The notes: a model not told the origin generated them from the letters alone. 64,000 nucleotides of DNA from an uncultured bacterium (GCA_902774245.1 CACYHQ010000002.1:1-64000); one strand, 5' to 3'. Counted from the stretch's first letter, positions 48,556 to 57,170 are shown. Translations and numbers: made by a program.

Positions 48556-49380
48556 ATGAAGAACTATAAGATACTGGATGCGAATGCGATCAAGCTGATC
48601 GCGATCATCGCCATGACGATCGACCATATCGCGTGGGCGATCTACCCCGGATACGCACTGAACTGGAAACCGGAGCTGATGCACGTCATCGGGCGCATCA
48701 CGATGCCGACGATGTGTTTCTTCGTGGCAGAGGGATTCTTCCATACGCGGAACGTCAACAAATACACGGCGCGCATGTTCCTCTTCGCGCTGATCTCGCA
48801 TTTCGCGTACGTCTCGGAGTGGAACGGGTTCGGCGACTGGCGGCCGTTCGTGCCGCTCTACTACAGCGGGATCTGGGAAGCGATCCGGTTCCGCGACATC
48901 TCGTTTCTGAACGCCTTCTGCTGGCACAGCCAGACGAGCGTGATCTGGACGCTGGCGTGGGGTCTGGTGATGCTCCGCGTGGAGTATTCGGAGCGCATCC
49001 GGAGCGCGTGGCTGAAGACGCTGCTGATCTGCCTGATCTGCGTGGTGAGTTTCCCCGGCGACTGGAGCTGCACCGCGTCGGTGGTGGTGCTGAGCTTCGG
49101 GACGAACCGCGGGCACTGGCTGAAGCAGACGCTGTGGCTGATCTTCTACGTGGGCGTGTTCGGATTCCTGTTCCCGCCGGTCAACGTGACATACGCGTTC
49201 GTGGATCTCTCCGTGGTGCTGTCGATCCCGATCCTGGCGCTGTACAACGGCAAACGCGGCCCGAATCCGACGTTCAACGCGTTCATGAAGTGGTTCTTCT
49301 ACGTCTACTATCCGTTGCACCTGCTGATCCTCGGTCTGCTCAGATCCTTCCATCTGCTCCCGACGATCTATTTCCCTTAG
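48556..49380 (+). CDS. TraX-family membrane protein
   Basis: 274 residues with about eight or nine membrane helices. The start (NAIKLIAIIAMTIDHIAWAI, then IGRITMPTMCFFVAEGFFHT) is the TraX / acyltransferase-3-like signature. TraX acetylates pilin in conjugative plasmids; chromosomal homologues are common and need not be tied to conjugation. It follows the HNH gene by 66 bases but has chromosomal base composition. Confidence 0.8.
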   Translation: MKNYKILDANAIKLIAIIAMTIDHIAWAIYPGYALNWKPELMHVIGRITMPTMCFFVAEGFFHTRNVNKYTARMFLFALISHFAYVSEWNGFGDWRPFVPLYYSGIWEAIRFRDISFLNAFCWHSQTSVIWTLAWGLVMLRVEYSERIRSAWLKTLLICLICVVSFPGDWSCTASVVVLSFGTNRGHWLKQTLWLIFYVGVFGFLFPPVNVTYAFVDLSVVLSIPILALYNGKRGPNPTFNAFMKWFFYVYYPLHLLILGLLRSFHLLPTIYFP

Positions 49381-49413
49381 TCCAAATCCCCCTCTGAAAA
49401 AAGGTATGAAAAA

Positions 49414-49445
49414 ACTCCGAGCCGGATATCAACCCGACCCGGAGT
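49414..49445. terminator. Two-way terminator between traX-like and GH43 genes
   Basis: ACTCCG and CGGAGT arms around a GC-rich middle, with A residues before and T residues after. The genes converge here. Confidence 0.6.
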
Positions 49446-49481
49446 ATTCTTTTGCTCAGACGAGCTGGAATAGAGTTTCGA

Positions 49482-50828
49482 TCACTTCTCGATGAACTTG
49501 ATCCAGTCGATGTACATCAGGAGGCCGCTGCGCATGTTCACGACGAGGTCGTGGGTGCCGGTCAGCTGCGAGGTGACGGGGGACTTGATCTCCTGCCATT
49601 CGCCGCCGCCCTTGCCGGGGATGTCGACCGTGGCGATGACCGGGCCTTCGAGGGAGTCGGCGTGAATCTCGACACGGCCGCCGACATTGGACTGGACGCG
49701 GACGAGCACGGAATCAAGCGGCTTTTCGCCGAAATCGACGCGGTCGTATTCGACCCAGATCGGATTGCGGGAGCTGTCGTTGTTGCGGAAGACGGTCTTC
49801 CAGCCTTCGAACGGGGATTCGGTGCGGAGGAATTCGATCCAGGCGTGGTTCTGGTCGGCGATCTTGGAGTAGCGGTCAAGCTCGATCTTGCTGGTGGCCT
49901 TGGTGACGCCGACGCCGCGCTTGGTGGGGGTCACGAGGTTGATGGAGCCGTCCTCGTTGAACGTGAGCTCGTCGATGCAGACGGAGCGGTTCTTGTCGAA
50001 GTTCGGGGAGTAGTCGTTGTGGTGGTAGAAGAGGTACCATTTGCCCTTGAACTCGATCACGGAGTGATGATTGGTCCAGCACTGCGGATTCTGCTCCATG
50101 ATCTTGCCTTTGTACTTGAAGGGGCCGAACGGATTGTCGCCGGTGCAGTAGCAGAGGCATTCGTGGTTTTCGTCGACCCAGGGGAAGGTGAAGTAGTAGA
50201 TGCCGTTGCGCTTGAACATGAACGGGCCTTCCTTGAGGCCGCGGTTCGGGGTGTCGTGCTGGATGGTCTTCGCTTCGCCGTCGAATTCCTTCATGTTGTC
50301 TTTCAGCTTGGCGATGCGCATGCCCTGGCCGGACCAGATGAGGTAGCACGCGCCGTCGTCGTCGATGAAGATGCACGGATCGATGCCGCCCGCGCCCTGG
50401 ATGGGCTGTTCTTCGCAGCGGAACGGGCCGTACGGGGTGTCGGCGGTGGCGAGGCCGATGCGGTTGTCGGCGGGGAAGTAGAAGTAGTACTTGCCGTCCT
50501 TCACGTTGCAGTCCGGGGCCCACATGCTGTAGGAGTGGCGGTTCACCCACGGGACGTAGTTCTGGTCCACGATCACGCCGTGGTCGACCCAGTCGACGAG
50601 GTTGTCGGAGGAATACACGTGGTAGTCGGCCATGCAGAACCAGTCCTTGCGGCTGTAGTCATACGGCGCGGGGATGTCGTGCGAGGGGTAGACGTACACG
50701 CGGCCATTGAAGACGTGCGCGGACGGGTCGGCGCAATAGGCGCTGTTGATGATGGGGTTCTGGGCGTAGGCCAGAGCACCGGCGGACAGCGTGAGGGCCG
50801 CCGCGAGGACAGTTTTCGTGAAACTCAT
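49482..50828 (-). CDS. Secreted GH43 enzyme with CBM6
   Basis: 448 residues. Signal peptide (to about 22), then a GH43 domain (about 25-310): Asp in YCADPSAHVFNG, the second Asp in GGIDPCIFIDDDG, and the acid Glu in GLKEGPFMFKRNG. A C-terminal carbohydrate-binding module of family 6 follows (about 325-448: ESPFEGWKTVFRNNDSS, then WVEYDRVDFGEKP and LLMYIDWIKFI). Likely an exo-acting arabinofuranosidase or xylosidase. It is transcribed alone behind its own promoter and leader hairpin. Confidence 0.9.
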   Translation of the reverse strand: MSFTKTVLAAALTLSAGALAYAQNPIINSAYCADPSAHVFNGRVYVYPSHDIPAPYDYSRKDWFCMADYHVYSSDNLVDWVDHGVIVDQNYVPWVNRHSYSMWAPDCNVKDGKYYFYFPADNRIGLATADTPYGPFRCEEQPIQGAGGIDPCIFIDDDGACYLIWSGQGMRIAKLKDNMKEFDGEAKTIQHDTPNRGLKEGPFMFKRNGIYYFTFPWVDENHECLCYCTGDNPFGPFKYKGKIMEQNPQCWTNHHSVIEFKGKWYLFYHHNDYSPNFDKNRSVCIDELTFNEDGSINLVTPTKRGVGVTKATSKIELDRYSKIADQNHAWIEFLRTESPFEGWKTVFRNNDSSRNPIWVEYDRVDFGEKPLDSVLVRVQSNVGGRVEIHADSLEGPVIATVDIPGKGGGEWQEIKSPVTSQLTGTHDLVVNMRSGLLMYIDWIKFIEK

Positions 50829-50871
50829 GGTTGTTCTTTCCTATTTGAGTTGTTGAGGGAAAAACGAGCGT

Positions 50872-50897
50872 AACGGACGTTTTTTCGCCGTCCGTTG
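50872..50897 (-). promoter_or_regulatory. Leader hairpin of the GH43-CBM6 gene
   Basis: AACGGACG / CGTCCGTT (eight pairs) within the first bases of the transcript, followed shortly by a T run. It could stabilise the message or act as a leaky attenuator. Confidence 0.4.
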
Positions 50898-50902
50898 CTG
50901 TA

Positions 50903-50931
50903 CTATACCATAGGATGTACGCGAAATCAAG
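50903..50931 (-). promoter_or_regulatory. Promoter of the GH43-CBM6 gene
   Basis: On the minus strand, TTGATT, 17 bases, TATAGT, about 75 bases before the start. Confidence 0.65.
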
Positions 50932-51039
50932 CCGGAAGACAGATTTTTCTTAAATAAAATCGCGGAAAACGATGTTCGGACGGCATGTCGCGCGGAAAGG
51001 GTAACGATTCCGGTCCGCGGAGAAAACGCGTTCCGCGGC

Positions 51040-51067
51040 TTGACATTCCGGCAAAGCGTGATACAGT
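51040..51067 (+). promoter_or_regulatory. Promoter of the NAD(P)H oxidoreductase gene
   Basis: TTGACA, 16 bases, TACAGT, 72 bases before the start at 51139. Confidence 0.55.
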
Positions 51068-51138
51068 ATCGGAGGGAACGTACACGGCGCGATCCGCCGT
51101 TCCATGAACCAACGAAGCCGAAAAGGAGACGCCATGCC

Positions 51139-51690
51139 ATGAAAACTCTGCTCATCGCCGGTCATCCGGACCTTTCGCAATCCGTCGCGAACGCAACGAT
51201 CCTGAAGGAAGTTTCAGCCGCCCTGCCTGACATCACAGTCCGCAAACTGTGCGAAGTCGCGCCGGACGGCAAATTCGACGTCGCGGCGGAACAGGCCGCC
51301 CTCGCCGGAACTGACCTGATCGTCTGGCAGTTTCCGTTCCACTGGTACGCCATGCCGTGGTTCATGAAGAAATGGCTGGACGAGGTGTTCGTACACGGAT
51401 TTGCGCACGGGACCGGCGCGAAGCTCGGCGGGAAGAAACTGCTGGTGTCGGTCACGACCGGTGCGCCCGAGGCGGCATACACCGGCGGTGCGGGCTCCGT
51501 CGGCGATATTCATGATTTCGTCGCGGCGTTCGAATCCATCGCCCGTGTGTGCGGCATGGAGTATATGGGCGCGATGTGGGTGAACGGCATGAGTTACGCC
51601 GCCGACGCGGATGGGATCGCCCGGCAGAAAGCCAAGGCGAAAGAATACGCCGCGCGCCTGGCCGCCCGCATCCGGGAGATGCAGGGTTGA
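51139..51690 (+). CDS. NAD(P)H-dependent oxidoreductase, flavodoxin-like fold (KefF/quinone reductase type)
   Basis: 183 residues, cytoplasmic, FMN or FAD. The start MKTLLIAGHPDLSQSVAN, the QFPFHWYAMPWFMKKWLDEV segment and VSVTTGAPEAAYTG are the family pattern (quinone reductases and KefF-like ancillary proteins). The frame is open upstream, but those codons lie on the promoter, so the ATG at 51139 is used; AAGGAG is about ten bases ahead. No Kef transporter gene is adjacent. Confidence 0.88.
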   Translation: MKTLLIAGHPDLSQSVANATILKEVSAALPDITVRKLCEVAPDGKFDVAAEQAALAGTDLIVWQFPFHWYAMPWFMKKWLDEVFVHGFAHGTGAKLGGKKLLVSVTTGAPEAAYTGGAGSVGDIHDFVAAFESIARVCGMEYMGAMWVNGMSYAADADGIARQKAKAKEYAARLAARIREMQG

Positions 51691-51732
51691 GGGGAAATTA
51701 CCTCAAAATCGCCTGACATGATGGCAAAAAAA

Positions 51733-51809
51733 TGGTCGGGGCAACAGGACTCGAACCTGCGACCTCATGCTCCCAAAGCACGCGCTCTACCAGACTGAGC
51801 TATACCCCG
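51733..51809 (-). tRNA. tRNA-Pro (UGG anticodon)
   Basis: 77 bases with encoded CCA. Acceptor CGGGGTA against TGCCCCG (one T-G pair), anticodon stem CGTGC/GCATG around TTTGGGA (anticodon TGG), T arm with TTCGAGT loop. Confidence 0.94.
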
Positions 51810-51833
51810 ACGTTCCGAAAATGAGGAAATAAT

Positions 51834-51862
51834 ACTTTACCGCCGAATCCGGAAAAAAGCAA
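51834..51862 (-). promoter_or_regulatory. Promoter of tRNA-Pro
   Basis: On the minus strand, TTGCTT, 17 bases, TAAAGT. Confidence 0.5.
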
Positions 51863-51903
51863 GCAGAAACGGAAAAAAAGATACCCGAAACGCCACATTC
51901 CGC

Positions 51904-51932
51904 TTGCTTTTCCGGCGGAGAGGGTGTATTGT
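51904..51932 (+). promoter_or_regulatory. Promoter of nspC
   Basis: TTGCTT, 17 bases, TATTGT, about 44 bases before the start; divergent from the tRNA-Pro promoter. Confidence 0.45.
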
Positions 51933-51975
51933 GTCTTGATTATAATCTGAACTCATCCCCCAGCATCCATCCGCC

Positions 51976-53121
51976 ATGAAAAACCTTGACCCGAAGATAC
52001 CCCCGACCCCGTGTTTCGTCGTCGACCTCGCCGCCCTGCGCCGCAACCTGGAAATCCTGAACAACGTCCGGCGGCGCGCCGGGGTGAAGATCCTGCTCGC
52101 GCAGAAGGCGTTCTCCATGTTCGCCGTGTACCCGGTGATCAGCGCGGTGCTGGACGGCACGTGCGCGAGCTCGCCGCACGAGGCGCGTCTCGGGCATGAG
52201 GAGTTCGGCAAGGAGACACACGGATTCGCTGCGGCGTACTCGGAATCCGACCTGCGCGAAATGCTCCGGTACTGCACCACGGTCGTGTTCAACTCGTTCA
52301 GCCAGTGGCGGCGGTTCCGCGCCCTCACGGCGGAGGCGGCGGACCGCGTGAAGTTCGGGCTGCGCGTGAACCCGGAACACGGCGAGGCGGTGCGCGAGAT
52401 CTATTCGCCGTGTGCGCCGAAATCGCGTCTCGGGATCAAGCGGGCGGCGTTCGCCGGAGAGTCGCTGGACGGCATCAGCGGGTTGCATTTCCACACGCTG
52501 TGCGAACAGGATTCGGACGCGCTGGAACGCACCATGGAGGCGTTCGAGGCGCATTTCGGCGACCTGCTGGGCGGCATGCAGTGGGTGAACTTCGGCGGCG
52601 GACACCACATCACGCGTCCGGGCTACGACATCGAACGCCTCGTGCGCATCCTGACCGAGTTCCGCGCGCGGTATCCGCATCTGACCGTGTACCTGGAGCC
52701 CGGCGAGGCGGTCGTGCTGAACGCCGGTTCGCTCTTCGGGACCGTGCTCGACATCGTGGAGAACGACGGCGAGATCGCGGTGCTGGACGTGTCGGCGGAG
52801 GCGCATATGCCGGACGTGATCGAAATGCCGTACACGCCGCCTGTGGCGGGCGCGGACGAACCGGGCGTGCATCCGCACGAATACCGTCTGGCGGGGCATT
52901 CGTGCCTCGCGGGCGACGTGATCGGGGATTATTCGTTTCCCGCGCCGCTGAACGTCGGCGACCGCGTGGAATTCCTGGACATGGCGCTGTACACGATGGT
53001 GAAGACGAACACGTTCAACGGCCTCGCGCTGCCCTCGATCGCCACGTTCGACCCGGACACCGGCGAGTTCAAGCTGATCAAGTCGTTCGGCTACGACGAC
53101 TTCAAAAACCGTCTGTCGTAA
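51976..53121 (+). CDS. nspC: Carboxynorspermidine/carboxyspermidine decarboxylase
   Basis: PLP enzyme of the alanine-racemase-fold decarboxylases, 381 residues. It makes spermidine or norspermidine from the carboxy form. The PLP lysine lies in KILLAQKAFSMF near the start. The family markers are TPCFVVDLAALRRNLEIL, SGLHFHTLCEQDSD, NFGGGHHITRPGYD, EPGEAVVLN and the late GHSCLAGDVIGDYSF with the catalytic Cys. Its usual partner, carboxynorspermidine dehydrogenase, is not in the window. Confidence 0.93.
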   Translation: MKNLDPKIPPTPCFVVDLAALRRNLEILNNVRRRAGVKILLAQKAFSMFAVYPVISAVLDGTCASSPHEARLGHEEFGKETHGFAAAYSESDLREMLRYCTTVVFNSFSQWRRFRALTAEAADRVKFGLRVNPEHGEAVREIYSPCAPKSRLGIKRAAFAGESLDGISGLHFHTLCEQDSDALERTMEAFEAHFGDLLGGMQWVNFGGGHHITRPGYDIERLVRILTEFRARYPHLTVYLEPGEAVVLNAGSLFGTVLDIVENDGEIAVLDVSAEAHMPDVIEMPYTPPVAGADEPGVHPHEYRLAGHSCLAGDVIGDYSFPAPLNVGDRVEFLDMALYTMVKTNTFNGLALPSIATFDPDTGEFKLIKSFGYDDFKNRLS

Positions 53122-53123
53122 GT

Positions 53124-53918
53124 TCAGTCCGCGCCCGCGGCATTCGTGTTTTCGGCAGGATTCGCGGCATTCGCGGTTTCGGCAGGATCATTCTCTCCGG
53201 CCTTTTCGGTTCCGGAAGGTAACGGTACCAGTTCGCCGGAGAGTATGCGGAACTTCCGTCTGAGCTTGTTCAGGCTGTTCACATTGGCGTCTTCGACAAG
53301 TTTCGCCGCGATCTCCGCGTTCGTCTCATGGATCTCGTCCAGCGGGATGTTTTCATGCCATTCGGTCAGCATTCTCCGGTATGCGCCCGCTTGGTACGCA
53401 TAGCCGTTGCCCCAGGCGATCTGCCAGACCCCGGTCAGGAAGACGACCAGCGCTGCGAGGATCATCATAATGCAGTCGGCGGGATGGCGTTTTTCGCGGC
53501 GTCCGGGGCCGAACATCATCAGGTTCGCGCCCGCGAAGAGGAAACAACCGCCCAGCAGCCAGACGTAGCGGAACCGGAGATTCTTATCCGGCTCATGGAT
53601 TTGGTATTCGTCGGTCGCGGCGGCGGCGTCCATGCGGGTGATCGCTTCAGGGAGCGTCTCCGTCTGTTTCAGCGCCTCGACGAAAACCTCGCAGTAGCGC
53701 TGCTCCAGCGCCGCGGATCCGGTGGCGTTGCCGCCGATGAACAGTCCGGCGATGCCGACCAGCGTCGTGCAGTAGCACGTCAGGATGGCGAGCAGGGTCA
53801 CGATGCCCCACCAGCGCGTCCCCCGGTCGCGTACGGCACGGACCAGCAGATAGAAGATGAAGACGGGGAAGATGATAAGGACGGCGAACGTCACGAAAAC
53901 GGGCAGAATCTTCGACAT
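53124..53918 (-). CDS. Membrane protein with four helices, unknown
   Basis: 264 residues. Two helices near the N-terminus (about 7-28 and 37-63), a soluble loop with EITRMDAAAATD-like sequence, two more helices (about 117-137 and 148-168), then a hydrophilic tail rich in Asn, Ala and Glu. No family recognised. It starts 18 bases after the cysteine-rich peptidase gene and is probably co-transcribed with it. Confidence 0.7.
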   Translation of the reverse strand: MSKILPVFVTFAVLIIFPVFIFYLLVRAVRDRGTRWWGIVTLLAILTCYCTTLVGIAGLFIGGNATGSAALEQRYCEVFVEALKQTETLPEAITRMDAAAATDEYQIHEPDKNLRFRYVWLLGGCFLFAGANLMMFGPGRREKRHPADCIMMILAALVVFLTGVWQIAWGNGYAYQAGAYRRMLTEWHENIPLDEIHETNAEIAAKLVEDANVNSLNKLRRKFRILSGELVPLPSGTEKAGENDPAETANAANPAENTNAAGAD

Positions 53919-53936
53919 GTCGGTGACCCAGCCCTG

Positions 53937-54953
53937 TTATTTCGCCTCGGCGGGTGCGGGACAGACGTCCAGCAGGATCCGTTTCCACTCGGAGGCCGTC
54001 TTCGCGTTGCCCATCAGGTCGCGCACCCTGCGGAATCCGTCGCCGTAGATCGGGTCGGTGTTCTGCTCCATGCGCCACGGGACGCGGTCCAGTTTTTCCG
54101 TCTTTGCGTACAGCCAGGCGACGAATTCGGCGAACCCTTCGCGAATCTGGGGATCGTCGATGTGCGGCAGATTTTCCTGCATCCAGTCGTGGGCGAGCTC
54201 GTGCGCGCCGACGCCACGGAAGAAATCCGGCGGCTGGCCCCTCAGGATCAGGATGCGGAATTCATCCTTGCTGCGGATAGGACGGTTGAAGAACGTGAGC
54301 GTGTTACGGTGGAAAATGAAGAGGCCGAGCTCGCGTTCGCCATCGCCGGAGGATTCCTTCTTGAGCTCTTCGCGGGTGCAGAGGTCGAACTGGATCGTGT
54401 GCTTCGTGCCCATCTTGAACTTGTCGGCGAGCTTCTGGCGGAGCGCTGTCATGATCTTTTCCGCCTCGGCCTGCGTGAAGATCGCGTCGCGGGCGCATTC
54501 GCGGCAGAGACTGCGGCCGTCGCCGAGGTCCTTGGCGAACTTGTCGAGCGGCATCTGGCAGCTCGAACACGCCGGGAGCTCCCGGCAGTAGTCGCAGAGG
54601 AAAATATTGTTGCCGAGGATGACCCCCTTCGGCTCGCGGCGGTGGCAGTGGACGCACTCGTGGAACGTGGTCTCCAGGCAGGCTTTCGAGCAGTAGTTCT
54701 TGCCGTCGCTGGTGAATCCCTGCTTGAAGCGCCTGCCGCAGACGTCGCAGACCGGGAGCAGCGATTCGGCGTACTGGTTGAAACACTTCTCGCTGCAGAA
54801 ATTCTTGTCCTCGGACCGCAGGAACGACGCGTTGGACGCGATCTTTTTGCCGCACCAGTCGCAGGTCATGACATTCCGCGCCGCGAACAGACCGCCGCTG
54901 AGCAGAACGGAAAGGAACAATGTCAGAAACATGGTGAAAAAACGGTACATCAT
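53937..54953 (-). CDS. Secreted Cys-rich zinc peptidase, DA1-like (long form)
   Basis: 338 residues. A signal peptide (to about 25) is followed by an array of CxxC pairs resembling LIM or treble-clef zinc fingers (about 30-160: CDWCGKK, CSEKC, CDVCGRR, CSKAC, CVHCHRR, CDYC, CSSC, CREC). The C-terminal metallopeptidase domain has HELAHDW (HExxH) and a later REGFAEFVAW that can supply the third zinc ligand (Glu). The order zinc fingers then HExxH peptidase matches the DA1 family of ubiquitin-linked peptidases, known best from plants. Here it is exported, so the substrate must differ. Target unknown. Confidence 0.7.
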   Translation of the reverse strand: MMYRFFTMFLTLFLSVLLSGGLFAARNVMTCDWCGKKIASNASFLRSEDKNFCSEKCFNQYAESLLPVCDVCGRRFKQGFTSDGKNYCSKACLETTFHECVHCHRREPKGVILGNNIFLCDYCRELPACSSCQMPLDKFAKDLGDGRSLCRECARDAIFTQAEAEKIMTALRQKLADKFKMGTKHTIQFDLCTREELKKESSGDGERELGLFIFHRNTLTFFNRPIRSKDEFRILILRGQPPDFFRGVGAHELAHDWMQENLPHIDDPQIREGFAEFVAWLYAKTEKLDRVPWRMEQNTDPIYGDGFRRVRDLMGNAKTASEWKRILLDVCPAPAEAK

Positions 54954-54973
54954 GGTGCTTCTGAAACTCCGTT

Positions 54974-54990
54974 GTTAGTACATAACTAAC
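54974..54990. promoter_or_regulatory. Palindrome at the transcription start of the long peptidase gene
   Basis: GTTAGT, ACATA, ACTAAC: a perfect six-base inverted repeat just downstream of the -10 box. Position fits an operator or a TetR/MarR-type site. Confidence 0.45.
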
Positions 54991-54993
54991 AAG

Positions 54994-55022
54994 AATATAG
55001 CACAGGGAACGAGGAATGTCAA
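54994..55022 (-). promoter_or_regulatory. Promoter of the long peptidase gene
   Basis: On the minus strand, TTGACA, 17 bases, TATATT, near-consensus. Confidence 0.75.
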
Positions 55023-55076
55023 ACGCACGATATGTTTTTTTCAGATTTTTAAGAAAAACGGAGCCGGAAACGGCGG

Positions 55077-55880
55077 TCACTTGCCGGATTTCTTCCCTTT
55101 CAGCGGGAATTCCTTCAGCAGGACGTTTTTCCATTCAGAGGCCGTCTTCGCATCGCCCATCATCGCGCTGACTTTGCGGAATCCGCCGCCGTACACATCG
55201 TCGGTGCGGCGTTCGGTATAATCCATCATGCGCTTGTTGCCCTCGGCTTTCGAGAACGACCAGGCGACAAACTCGGCGAAGCCTTCGCGGATCTCCGGCT
55301 TGTCCATGAGGTGCGGCAATTCTTCGCTCATCCAGTCGTGCGCGAGCTCGTGCGCGCCGACCGAACGGAACACGTCGCGCGGAAGTCCGGTCAGGATGCG
55401 AATCGTGTACTGCGGCTTGTTGCGGATCGTCTTCGGATCGAACCAGCCGAGCTCGTTGTGTTCGCCGTCGGCCTCCAGATTGAGGTCTCTCCGGTTGCCG
55501 ATCTCGTAGATGATCTTATGTTTGGTGGTCATCTTGAATTTCGCAGTGAGCACCTGCCGGACGTCCTTCATGACTTTTTCCGCCTCGGTTTTCACCTTGA
55601 TGCAGTCCTTTGCGCAGTCCCGGCAGAGACTGTCCCCGCCGTCTGTTTTCACATCGGACGGCAGCTGGCAGTAATCGCAGCGCGGGAGCATTGTGCATTT
55701 TGTGCAGAGCGGGACCTCTTTCCCGGCGGCATTTTTCGCCGGAGCATAATACTCCGACAATGCTTTCCCGCAGTGCGCGCATTTTTCCGTGGAAGAAGCT
55801 TTTTCCTGCGCGGGAAGAAGCGCCGGAAACAAGCTCAGTGCGGCGGCAACGAAGAGGAAAAGGAAGATGTGTTTCAACAT
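55077..55880 (-). CDS. Secreted Cys-rich zinc peptidase, DA1-like (short form)
   Basis: 267 residues, clearly related to the 338-residue protein downstream. Signal peptide, fewer zinc-finger pairs (CAHCGK, CTKC, CDYC, CRDC), then the same catalytic region: GAHELAHDWMSEELPHLMDK (HExxH), REGFAEFVAW, and DAKTASEWK near the end. The start at 55880 is set by AGAGG and by the promoter; earlier in-frame codons lie upstream of it. The pair arose by duplication, each with its own promoter. Confidence 0.7.
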   Translation of the reverse strand: MLKHIFLFLFVAAALSLFPALLPAQEKASSTEKCAHCGKALSEYYAPAKNAAGKEVPLCTKCTMLPRCDYCQLPSDVKTDGGDSLCRDCAKDCIKVKTEAEKVMKDVRQVLTAKFKMTTKHKIIYEIGNRRDLNLEADGEHNELGWFDPKTIRNKPQYTIRILTGLPRDVFRSVGAHELAHDWMSEELPHLMDKPEIREGFAEFVAWSFSKAEGNKRMMDYTERRTDDVYGGGFRKVSAMMGDAKTASEWKNVLLKEFPLKGKKSGK

Positions 55881-55917
55881 AATAGACCTCTGAATAGGAA
55901 AGACATTCTGTGCAAGG

Positions 55918-55946
55918 AATATAGCATCTTTGACGAGGAAAGTCAA
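55918..55946 (-). promoter_or_regulatory. Promoter of the short peptidase gene
   Basis: On the minus strand, TTGACT, 17 bases, TATATT. Confidence 0.7.
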
Positions 55947-56010
55947 ATGATAACCAATGTTTTTTTCAGAGGATTCCTGTCCGCAATAGGATATAGCGGA
56001 TGCAAAATCC

Positions 56011-56135
56011 TTTTTTGATTTTATCGTGACAGGGTATTTTAATCGTTTTGTCAATACAGATGCCGAAACCCGCTGTAATCTTTCCAGGAGAAAAGGTTTC
56101 TTGGCTTGCAAGACGTTTTTGATTTTATCGTGACA
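56011..56135. repeat. Pair of 20-base direct repeats before a marR gene
   Basis: TTTTTGATTTTATCGTGACA occurs exactly at 56011-56030 and 56116-56135, in the intergenic stretch 55947-56234. TGCAA precedes both at a similar distance. No gene lies here. Confidence 0.7.
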
Positions 56136-56234
56136 ATGTGTCATCCATGTTGTTTCTCGTCATCGGATTTGTCCGTATTTGTCTCCCAAAATGATCAACT
56201 TTGCCTTATTTTTCAGAAAAATGATTGTTTCGAT

Positions 56235-56263
56235 TTGCAATAATATTTGACTGGATGTATATT
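56235..56263 (+). promoter_or_regulatory. Promoter of the MarR gene
   Basis: TTGCAA, 17 bases, TATATT, about 45 bases before the start at 56309. Confidence 0.65.
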
Positions 56264-56308
56264 ATCGTGTTACTATATCCGTCAACCCGTAAAACGGAGT
56301 TCAAAAAC

Positions 56309-56752
56309 ATGGCTAATTCCGATCCCGCAATTCTCAGAAAAGCAGTTTCCCGCCTTTACAACGCATTCCGTGAATCGGTCGACAGTATTGGCAACATCTC
56401 TTCGATCGACGTCAGTATCCGCCAGCATCAGACCATGGCTCTGGTGTGCCGCCTGACGGAGGAGAAACCGAACGGCGTTACGCTGAAAGAACTTGCTGAA
56501 TCCATGAAACTCGCGCCGGCGACCGTGTCCGAACTTGTCGAATCCCTCGTGAAAAAGGATTTCCTTCAGCGCGTGCAGAATCCCGAAGACCGCCGGGCGG
56601 TTCAGATCACGCTCACTCCGCATGGCCAGACCCTGCTCGACGAAAGCATCAAGCGAGTCGAAGGGCTCTGCGAAAAGCTACTGAACGGGCTTGCTCCTGC
56701 CGAACGCTCCGCCATGCTCGGTGCTCTGGCCAAGATCACAAGCAAGCTTTGA
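56309..56752 (+). CDS. MarR-family transcriptional regulator
   Basis: 147 residues, a normal single-domain MarR. Winged helix with VTLKELAESMKLAPATVSEL as helix-turn-helix and NPEDRRAVQITLTPHG as the wing. The ATG at 56309 has CGGAG upstream and follows the promoter. Target and ligand unknown; the direct repeats upstream could be its site. Confidence 0.88.
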   Translation: MANSDPAILRKAVSRLYNAFRESVDSIGNISSIDVSIRQHQTMALVCRLTEEKPNGVTLKELAESMKLAPATVSELVESLVKKDFLQRVQNPEDRRAVQITLTPHGQTLLDESIKRVEGLCEKLLNGLAPAERSAMLGALAKITSKL

Positions 56753-56879
56753 GCCCGGATCTCTGTGACGATTCCGCTGTGCGCAAGCTCGCGGAATCTG
56801 CAGATGAATCGCATTCCTGAATCCGTCTGGAAACCCTCGGCGGATTCTTTGTTTTTTCTCAAAAAAACGGCTTTTCTGC

Positions 56880-56908
56880 TTGCATTCGCCGCAGGCGCAT
56901 GCTATATT
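56880..56908 (+). promoter_or_regulatory. Promoter of tRNA-Ser
   Basis: TTGCAT, 17 bases, TATATT, 19 bases before the tRNA. Confidence 0.7.
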
Positions 56909-56926
56909 ATATCTTATCTTATCTGC

Positions 56927-57016
56927 GGAGAGATGGCCGAGTGGTCGAAGGCGCAGCATTGGAAATGCTGTATAGGGGCAACTCTATCGTGGGTTCAAAT
57001 CCCACTCTCTCCGCCA
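56927..57016 (+). tRNA. tRNA-Ser (GGA anticodon)
   Basis: 90 bases with encoded CCA and a long variable arm (TATAGGGGCAACTCTAT region). Acceptor GGAGAGA / TCTCTCC, anticodon loop with GGA between AGCAT and ATGCT, T arm with TTCAAAT loop. Confidence 0.95.
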
Positions 57017-57170
57017 TTTTTTGTGCCGGGATTTTGGGTTTGTTTTTCTGATTATTTCCTGATCCAAGAAACAATCGGGCCCGTATTGTGCAGGCACGCG
57101 GGAAGAATACGGCGACAGCCGCAAGTTCAGGAAAAAGAGTTCGATACGGAAACGGACGGCTGACGGAAAC

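Noticed and set aside
48556..49380. TraX as sign of a conjugative element
   Set aside because: No other transfer gene, relaxase or coupling protein in the window; TraX homologues are common in chromosomes.
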